5,732 bases of DNA, taken from Planctomycetaceae bacterium UBA6163 (GTDB lineage Bacteria; Planctomycetota; Planctomycetia; Pirellulales; Pirellulaceae). Below the pieces are notes generated by a model, which saw nothing but the letters and a program-made list of their open reading frames with translations, ran no database searches and was not told where the DNA came from. Position numbers and translations under genes: made by a program. Positions 1-4,311 of the stretch are shown piece by piece. Every line of letters begins with the position of its first letter. The first letter of the stretch is position 1. The stretch covers positions 45,957-51,688 of the forward strand of contig DIUH01000272.1 in NCBI GenBank assembly GCA_002428205.1, given 5' to 3'.

Positions 1-207
1 GGAACCTCGGTTCTGGGCCTGGAGCTCCCCCGTGCTGTCGAACGAAATCCCTAGATTCGCTCCGTCAATTTTCTCTTCGACAATCAAATCGTGATCCAAA
101 AAACGATCACGCTCCAACGGCGTCAGTACCTTGTCGTGTCGAACCGTCGCACCATCGAGTACCGTTAGGTGAGGAGTCGAGGGGAACTTCGCAAACGAGA
201 GCGTCAC
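1..207 (-). CDS. ATP-dependent RNA ligase, N-terminal part (runs off the left edge)
   Basis: Sixty-nine codons are visible, from a GTG start at 207 to the window edge with no stop. The translation contains EEKIDGANLGISF, the nucleotidyltransferase motif I (KxDG). The lysine that would be adenylated is residue 46. QNRGS at residues 65-69 matches motif Ia, which in this superfamily contacts the nucleotide and the polynucleotide end. An early KFPSTPHL (residues 7-14) fits the N-terminus of bacterial proteins carrying the RNA_ligase domain (PF09414-like, Rnl2-type fold). Family role: ATP-dependent sealing of RNA 3'-OH and 5'-phosphate ends through a ligase-AMP intermediate. The GTG start is chosen because it overlaps the TGA of the upstream PIN gene (GTGA), a purine-rich AAAGAG lies 8 nt upstream, and no other Met occurs in the visible part. 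Motifs III-V lie outside the window, so a DNA ligase or an inactive relative cannot be strictly excluded; the sequence looks RNA-ligase-like. Confidence 0.8.
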   Translation of the reverse strand, partial: MTLSFAKFPSTPHLTVLDGATVRHDKVLTPLERDRFLDHDLIVEEKIDGANLGISFDSTGELQAQNRGS

Positions 208-737
208 GACGTTTTCTCTTTCTGGTGGTGCTTGTTCCTAATCCAATCTTCGCAAACAAAGCTTACATCTATCCCGGCTTCCGCAAGCGCACCTTTCCAG
301 CCCCACCATTTGCTATCGGTCGCTTCCAGGAATGATGGCGTGCCGGTATGAGCGTTGGCAACGGCAACGAACTTGCGATCAGACAGGTCAAAATCCTTCA
401 ATACTGGATGATCCGGGAATTCTTCGTAAGAATCTCCAGCCTTTGTAATTTTAACGCGGTCTTCAACGGGTAACGAGTGCCGGTTATCGTGAACCCACTT
501 CATGAAGCGGTCGCCTTGCCCCGGCTGTCCACGAAGAGACAGATTCTGACGATACTCATCAAAGATCTCGTCGCCCGCGTCCAAAACCAACCTACCAATC
601 ACTGTGGCTTCTGCAATTGCATCGATGCAGCGTTCTGCACAGTCGATCAGATCGTCTGGAAGAGTGGGGTCGATCGCTCGATTAGCGAGCATGGCAACAT
701 TGGTATCGACAATACGTTTGTTTGACATTCTAATCAT
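204..737 (-). CDS. PIN-domain protein, putative ribonuclease
   Basis: The product is 177 aa, the size of a single PIN domain with small additions. The N-terminus RIVDTNVAML has the first PIN acidic residue (D11 of DTN). FDEYRQNL supplies E61, SDRKFVAVA supplies D120, and ATDSKWW supplies D141. These four acids, in this order and spacing, are the metal-binding set of PIN nucleases, so the protein is probably active. PIN proteins usually cut single-stranded or structured RNA (tRNA, rRNA or mRNA) with Mg or Mn; the target here is unknown. The ATG at 737 overlaps the TGA of the ATPase gene (ATGA), and GGAGAGAGG lies just upstream; this favours it over the ATG at 728. The stop overlaps the GTG of the RNA ligase gene. 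No small antitoxin-like gene sits beside it, so a VapBC-type module is unlikely. Control by the neighbouring ATPase is the likelier design (inference). Confidence 0.82.
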   Translation of the reverse strand: MIRMSNKRIVDTNVAMLANRAIDPTLPDDLIDCAERCIDAIAEATVIGRLVLDAGDEIFDEYRQNLSLRGQPGQGDRFMKWVHDNRHSLPVEDRVKITKAGDSYEEFPDHPVLKDFDLSDRKFVAVANAHTGTPSFLEATDSKWWGWKGALAEAGIDVSFVCEDWIRNKHHQKEKTS

Positions 738-2131
738 TCGCCTCTCTCCGCAATCATTGCCTTTCGCTTTTGCAGTGCCGCCCGAGATTGTTCGGTAATG
801 TCCTCCATCTCATCGCCGAAAAAGTCCTTCGGCCAGTTTTCAATGTTGCCAAAGATGTCCAATCGAAGTTCTTCGAGCTTTGCGGGCGTTCGGGACACAT
901 CTGCAAAGTAAGCCGCGACTTGCTCCCTCTTCACCGCATCTTCTGCGATCCGGCGTTGAAGCCTCCTGAGAAAATGCTCTGAATGCGTTTCGATAATAAG
1001 CTGGATATTTCGGTCCTGACCATCTTCGCGAGCATTGATAGCGTCGATCATCACATCGGCAAGAAACGCTTGAGCACGGGGATGCAAGTGAATCTCAGGT
1101 TGCTCCATCAAAATGATCGAGTTCGCAGGTGCGTAAAAGCATTCAACCAGAACAGGCAGAACTTGCGAAATTCCAAATCCGACGTCAGGTAAATCGACTT
1201 CGCCGAGCGACCCTTTCGTTTTCACTTTGACTTCATAGTCTTGCCGCTTTTTTGATATCTGATTGACCTTAAATGATTCAATCAAGCCCATCTGCTTGAG
1301 CTTTTCCGCAATGACCTGCTCGAAAAGCTTGTACCTTTGATTATGCCCCATACTGAGTTTGCGTTGACGTGCCGCCAGAATTGCAGCAACCGTGTTGTCA
1401 CCAGCATACCCAACGCTTTCTGGCTCGGTTCCGGTCCATGAGTAGAGTCGTTCAGCCTTGGTACGTAACGGGCCAAGATACGCGAGCGAGCGAAACAGCT
1501 TTTCTTGCGCCAGATTCAGCGATTGAACAAAATCTGCATTTTGGTAGTAAGCCACAACCTCATCAGGAAATCCGTAGAAACGCACGGTGGTCGGAGGATG
1601 CCAAACCCTTCCTTTGTTTCGCTTCAAGTCGTACTTTTCGTCGGTAACGTCATAAGCGGCTTTTTTTTCAGAACGTCGTTCCATCCCTACTGAGAATTGC
1701 AAGCCGTTGTCATGGCTCAACTCGTACTTGAATTGATCCACGATCACAGTGTTGAGCCCGTGTTGATCTCGTCCAACGGTTGCCTCAAACCGCATGACAT
1801 CGCCTGAATAGTCATGTTCGCTCAGAGGGTCAGAGACATCTAGAAAACAGGGCATCTTCCATTGATAATCGAAGCTGATTCGGTTTTCTGGATCGCGTCC
1901 GAAGATGAAATCTTGGAATGAGCCAAGTTGTACTGCCGAGGTTCGTCCACCGGGAAACAGGACGGCTTTGCGGTCTTGCGATTCCACAGTTTGCTTAAGG
2001 AGCATCAAGAACTGACCGATGCTTGATTTGCCGCTGCTGTTTGCGCCAAAAAACAGCGTAATCGGAGCCATCCGGATCGAACCGGTGTCTTTCCAACCTT
2101 TGAAGTTTTGGATCTGTAATTGCGTTAGCAT
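734..2131 (-). CDS. AAA/ABC-type ATPase, DUF3696-like (defence-associated)
   Basis: The product is 465 aa from the ATG at 2131. The N-terminus LQIQNFKGW followed by Walker A GANSSGKSS (residues 29-37) is typical of SMC/RecF/OLD-like ATPases. A central YLGPLR motif (about 218-223) precedes an ABC-signature-like VGFGISQVLP (317-326). Walker B IILMEQPEIHLHP (about 339-351) carries the catalytic glutamate, and IIETHSEHFLRR (379-390) is the switch/H-loop. The C-terminus has NIENWPKDFFGDE (429-441), which resembles the DUF3696 tail of AAA_15/AAA_21 proteins. There is no TOPRIM or nuclease domain, so the effector is probably the PIN protein encoded directly downstream with an ATGA overlap. Related ATPases serve as sensors in paired defence systems such as Septu (PtuA) and PARIS (AriA); a similar role here is inferred. 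A TTG at 2182 in the same frame is a poorer start, because the 2131 ATG has a strong GGAGG and the family normally begins at this point. Confidence 0.9.
   Translation of the reverse strand: MLTQLQIQNFKGWKDTGSIRMAPITLFFGANSSGKSSIGQFLMLLKQTVESQDRKAVLFPGGRTSAVQLGSFQDFIFGRDPENRISFDYQWKMPCFLDVSDPLSEHDYSGDVMRFEATVGRDQHGLNTVIVDQFKYELSHDNGLQFSVGMERRSEKKAAYDVTDEKYDLKRNKGRVWHPPTTVRFYGFPDEVVAYYQNADFVQSLNLAQEKLFRSLAYLGPLRTKAERLYSWTGTEPESVGYAGDNTVAAILAARQRKLSMGHNQRYKLFEQVIAEKLKQMGLIESFKVNQISKKRQDYEVKVKTKGSLGEVDLPDVGFGISQVLPVLVECFYAPANSIILMEQPEIHLHPRAQAFLADVMIDAINAREDGQDRNIQLIIETHSEHFLRRLQRRIAEDAVKREQVAAYFADVSRTPAKLEELRLDIFGNIENWPKDFFGDEMEDITEQSRAALQKRKAMIAERGE
741..749 (-). promoter_or_regulatory. Ribosome binding site of the PIN gene
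   Basis: On the minus strand this reads GGAGAGAGG, with the GGAG core 8 nt before the ATG at 737. It lies inside the last codons of the ATPase gene, as expected for translational coupling, and it decides the start in favour of 737 rather than 728. Confidence 0.65.
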
Positions 2132-2140
2132 CGTAGGTAG

Positions 2141-2145
2141 CCTCC
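2141..2145 (-). promoter_or_regulatory. Shine-Dalgarno sequence of the ATPase gene
   Basis: The minus strand reads GGAGG, separated by 9 nt from the ATG at 2131. This fixes the ATPase start. The 40-base gap between the hsdS stop and this ATG shows no convincing promoter hexamers, so transcription probably comes from further upstream, possibly from the old HTH/hsd promoter. Confidence 0.7.
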
Positions 2146-2171
2146 GATCGGAAAGCCCGTTGAATTTTCCA

Positions 2172-2438
2172 TCATTTCTCAATCTTAATCTGTCCGGTGA
2201 CCGCTGCGGTTATTAGGGCACGGCGGCGTTCGTTGAGTAGCGTGATCGAATCCCTTATGGCATCGCTCATTTGGCTTGATGCAGAACGTTCCGATTTTAA
2301 ATCGGCGACGATATCCGCTTGCTCGTCGATCGGTGGGACTGGGATCAGAATCTCACCGATATCGGTTCTCGCGGTATTATTCGCTAGCCCTTCGGCACCG
2401 CTAAGGTAGTCGCCACTCATGACCTTTTCTGACTTGAC
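2172..2438 (-). pseudogene. hsdS: hsdS 3' remnant (type I restriction specificity subunit C-terminus)
   Basis: In this frame the last roughly 88 codons are recognisably the end of a type I restriction-modification specificity subunit. TARTDIGEILIPVPPIDEQ is the usual end of a target-recognition domain entering the conserved region. It is followed by a helical stretch and then LLNERRRALITAAVTGQI, the classic HsdS C-terminal coiled-coil tail. An intact HsdS is about 400 aa with two target-recognition domains, so more than three quarters is missing. The frame is open a little further upstream (to about 2489), but that part is an out-of-frame reading of the HTH gene, so the hsdS sequence starts at the scar near 2438-2443. 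No hsdM or hsdR lies within the window. The remnant cannot specify DNA recognition. It stands 40 bases upstream of the ATPase start, which suggests the ATPase-PIN-ligase genes were originally downstream of hsdS in one operon. Confidence 0.82.
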
Positions 2439-2446
2439 TAACCGTT
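2436..2446 (-). other. Deletion junction joining the HTH gene to the hsdS tail
   Basis: The HTH reading frame is family-like up to the codons for NPANG (ending at 2441), and the HsdS-like frame begins at once (LVKSEKVM from about 2441). The two frames differ. The simplest explanation is one deletion that removed the HTH 3' half, hsdM and most of hsdS, about 3 kb if the locus was canonical. The exact breakpoint cannot be set without an intact relative. Confidence 0.6.
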
Positions 2447-2566
2447 GGCAGGATTTCGCCGCATCGGAATCTTTCCTGCTTCGGCCCACTTACGAAGCGT
2501 GTTCTGTGACACGCCCAGGATTTCAGCCGCATCAGCGGTTTTCACGTAGTTGGTCAATTTCGTCAT
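2438..2566 (-). pseudogene. Truncated excisionase/MerR-like HTH DNA-binding protein
   Basis: An ATG at 2566 opens a 42-codon frame ending at TAG (2440-2438). The peptide contains YVKTADAAEILGVSQNTLRK followed by WAEAGKIPMRRNPANG, a helix-turn-helix of the excisionase/MerR type (HTH_17-like). In intact relatives the NG is normally followed by YRLF and a further stretch ending the winged domain. Here the reading stops exactly at that point and the sequence continues as hsdS in another frame, so the 3' half has been deleted. Such small HTH proteins commonly precede hsdM-hsdS and may control the operon (family knowledge plus inference). The remaining 42 residues keep the recognition helix but lack the wing, so function is doubtful. 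The frame is too short to appear in ordinary gene calls. Confidence 0.75.
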
Positions 2567-2648
2567 CGAAGCGATCTCTGGCTGTTCGCTGCCACTTTAC
2601 AGTGATAAGTTCTACAAAACCCTCCATCTTGTGGACAGACCAGAGCCA
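2567..2648. promoter_or_regulatory. Divergent intergenic region between HTH and GIY-YIG remnants
   Basis: These 82 bases separate the two divergent start codons (ATG at 2566 minus, ATG at 2649 plus) and include a relatively AT-rich core around 2595-2622. It is the only plausible place for a promoter feeding the minus-strand series HTH-hsdS-ATPase-PIN-ligase. I could not identify a convincing -35/-10 pair on either strand, so this is a call by position only. Confidence 0.3.
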
Positions 2649-3038
2649 ATGACGACTGCGACAGCGAAAACGGTTCGGATCTATCTGCCAACCGGCGAAC
2701 CACGGGGCAAAGGAATTGGACTTGACGGGCATCTGTTTCTTGTTCGGCGCAGACGAAGACGATTACGGTGCAAAGCCGATCGTTTACATCAGCCAGACCG
2801 AAAATGCTCGCAAGCGACTCGATAGCCACAACAAGACGAAGAGGTTTTGGAAGATGGCCATCTTCTGTGTGACGAAAACGCAGAACTTCACGCAGGCCCA
2901 TATCCGATACTTGGCGTGGTACTGCATGCAGCGAGCGAAGGAGGGGCCCGCTGTACGATCGACAATGGGCAAGTATCGGACAATTTGACGTGCGTTACTC
3001 AGCCGATGGAAGCTGAGTTGCTGGATGTCCAAAAGTGA
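2649..3038 (+). pseudogene. Decayed GIY-YIG nuclease-family gene
   Basis: Three reading-frame pieces together resemble one GIY-YIG family protein. The first (from the ATG at 2649) gives KTVRIYLPTGEPRG, the usual N-terminus. The second, in another frame from about 2707, gives GICFLFG, then IVYISQTENARKRLDSH, KRFWKMAIF and FTQAHIRYLAW, which is the GIY-YIG core. The third, back in the first frame from about 2945, gives CTIDNGQ and TQPMEAELLD, the stretch that normally follows the core, then stops at 3036-3038. About 35 residues usual between the first two pieces are absent, and the DUF4357-type C-terminus of longer relatives is missing. The signature residues are also changed: GIY reads GIC, YIG reads YIS, and the usual YLE reads YLA, while the conserved arginine remains. 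A single sequencing error would not explain all of this. The gene was probably an accessory nuclease of the same defence locus. Confidence 0.75.
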
Positions 3039-3041
3039 AGC

Positions 3042-3398
3042 TTACGGGTCGGGAAACGTGACCGTGATGTTGCTGTTCAGGCCGCCGCGAGGTGTCCAGC
3101 GGCTCTGCACGGTGACGCTGCGTGGTTTGACGACTTCGAGAAAGTCGTCCATGATTCGATTTGTCACCGCTTCGTAGAAAATCCCTTCGTTGCGAAATCG
3201 CTGAAGGTACATTTTCAAACTCTTCAGTTCCACGCACACTTTGTCTGGAACGTACGTGAAAACGATCGTCCCATAATCCGGCTGGCCGGTTTTTGGGCAG
3301 ACCGAAGTGAACTCGGGACAGACATGTTCGATCGTAAAGTTTCGCTGCGGGCTGGGATTGTCGAAAACTTCAAGCAGTTCGCGGAACGATTCACTCAC
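3042..3398 (-). CDS. queF: NADPH-dependent 7-cyano-7-deazaguanine reductase (preQ0 reductase)
   Basis: The product is 118 aa, a one-domain (B. subtilis-type) QueF of the tunnelling-fold superfamily. FTSVCPKTGQPDYG carries the catalytic Cys34, which forms the thioimide with preQ0, and Asp41, the proton donor, at the usual 7-residue spacing. VELKSLKMYLQRFRNEG (56-72) contains the QueF motif ELKSLK, linked to NADPH binding. FYEAVTNRIMDD (74-85) holds the substrate-binding glutamate (E76). The enzyme reduces the nitrile of preQ0 to preQ1 with two NADPH in the cytoplasm, on the way to queuosine at position 34 of tRNAs with GUN anticodons. The start is GTG at 3398; an in-frame TGA at 3410-3408 prevents any longer start. 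It diverges from queE, another gene of the same pathway. Its 3' end lies 3 bases from the end of the decayed GIY-YIG gene. Confidence 0.95.
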   Translation of the reverse strand: MSESFRELLEVFDNPSPQRNFTIEHVCPEFTSVCPKTGQPDYGTIVFTYVPDKVCVELKSLKMYLQRFRNEGIFYEAVTNRIMDDFLEVVKPRSVTVQSRWTPRGGLNSNITVTFPDP

Positions 3399-3427
3399 GT
3401 TGGTTACTCAGCAGACGATTATCGGGA
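3399..3427. promoter_or_regulatory. Short divergent queF/queE intergenic region
   Basis: Only 29 bases separate the GTG of queF from the first ATG of queE. Both promoters must therefore overlap each other or lie partly inside the opposite gene, or queE starts further downstream (ATG at 3452). No preQ1 riboswitch structure is visible, and there is too little room for one ahead of either gene. Confidence 0.3.
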
Positions 3428-4225
3428 ATGGAAACGAGTCAGGTCGGAATTATGCGCCGCGAAGTGAAATTGCCCAAGGCGGCCCAAAACCAAGCGAGCG
3501 CGAATGCGGAACAGTCGGCCGATAAAGTGGCGGCCGGTAAGTTGTGGATATCCGAAACGTTCACAAGCCGGCAAGGCGAAGGGCGTTTGACGGGGACGAA
3601 CAGCTTTTTCATCCGCACCAGCGGTTGCAATTTGCGGTGTTGGTTTTGCGATACACCTTATGCATCATGGCAACCCGAAGGCGATTGGATGACGATCGAC
3701 CGTTTGGTTGATGCCGCAAAGGCGTCGCACTGCAACCATGTGGTGCTGACCGGAGGCGAACCGCTGCTGCCGATCGGAGTGGTCGACTTGGTGCGGCGTC
3801 TGAGATCGGCGGCGATGCACGTGACGATCGAGACGGCCGGCACGGTGTTTCGCGATACGATGTGCGATCTGGTCTCGATCAGTCCAAAACTGGCTGGCAG
3901 CGGGCCGAAAACCGATTCGCCAAAGGATTCCCAGCGGCACGAAGCGGCGCGATGGCGCCCGCAAGTGATTCGACAGTTGATCGATAACGCCTGCGATCAC
4001 CAATTAAAGTTTGTGGTCGACGACGAAAGCGACTTCGCTGACGCCGTTGCTGCGGCCAACGAGATCGCGGTGGCACCGACAAACGTCTGGATCATGCCAC
4101 AGGGGACATCCGAAGCCGAACTCGACAGCAAGGCGACTTGGTTAGCGGCGTTATGTGACGACCACGGATACCAATATTGCGATCGGATGCATATCCGTTG
4201 GTACGGCAATCGTCGAGGAACTTAG
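3428..4225 (+). CDS. queE: 7-carboxy-7-deazaguanine synthase (radical SAM)
   Basis: The product is 265 aa. TSGCNLRCWFCDTPYASW carries the radical-SAM cluster motif CX3CX2C (C67, C71, C74), which binds [4Fe-4S] and SAM. LTGGEPLL (107-114) is the conserved SAM-binding GGE region. SETFTSRQGEGRLTGTNSFF (42-61) precedes it, as in QueE. The C-terminus IMPQGTSEAE and HIRWYGNRRGT is also typical. The enzyme converts 6-carboxy-tetrahydropterin to 7-carboxy-7-deazaguanine in a Mg- and SAM-dependent ring contraction, two steps before the QueF reaction. Residues 1-37 are polar, unlike the core, and probably dispensable. The true start could be the ATG at 3452, which has AGG 8 nt upstream, giving a 257-aa protein. 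The gene diverges from queF and converges on the long minus-strand gene ending at 4312. Confidence 0.95.
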   Translation: METSQVGIMRREVKLPKAAQNQASANAEQSADKVAAGKLWISETFTSRQGEGRLTGTNSFFIRTSGCNLRCWFCDTPYASWQPEGDWMTIDRLVDAAKASHCNHVVLTGGEPLLPIGVVDLVRRLRSAAMHVTIETAGTVFRDTMCDLVSISPKLAGSGPKTDSPKDSQRHEAARWRPQVIRQLIDNACDHQLKFVVDDESDFADAVAAANEIAVAPTNVWIMPQGTSEAELDSKATWLAALCDDHGYQYCDRMHIRWYGNRRGT

Positions 4226-4311
4226 CAATGCGCGATAAGCAAGTTCGACCGATCCTTATCTTAGGACCGTAACGGTTTTCGGCTCGCCTGTTGGCCCTGC
4301 CTTAGAACCGC

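Noticed and set aside
204..2131. Toxin-antitoxin (VapBC) reading of the PIN gene
   Set aside because: The partner with the overlapping start codon is a 465-aa ATPase, not a small DNA-binding antitoxin, and the next gene is a ligase.
2132..2182. Longer ATPase start at TTG 2182
   Set aside because: The 17 extra residues do not fit the family N-terminus, would overlap the hsdS end, and the ATG at 2131 has GGAGG at 9 nt.
2532..2627. 31-codon minus-strand frame (starting MEGFVELITVKW) just upstream of and overlapping the HTH gene
   Set aside because: It looks somewhat protein-like, but it has no recognisable family, overlaps the HTH start in another frame and crosses the presumed promoter region. 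A leader peptide cannot be excluded.
2563..2901. 112-codon minus-strand frame opposite the GIY-YIG remnant
   Set aside because: The plus strand carries recognisable GIY-YIG motifs over the same bases; the minus-strand product resembles nothing.
4264..4280. ACCGT/ACGGT inverted repeat followed by TTTT after queE, as a possible terminator
   Set aside because: The loop would be a single base and the usable stem is only about three pairs, too weak for an intrinsic terminator.
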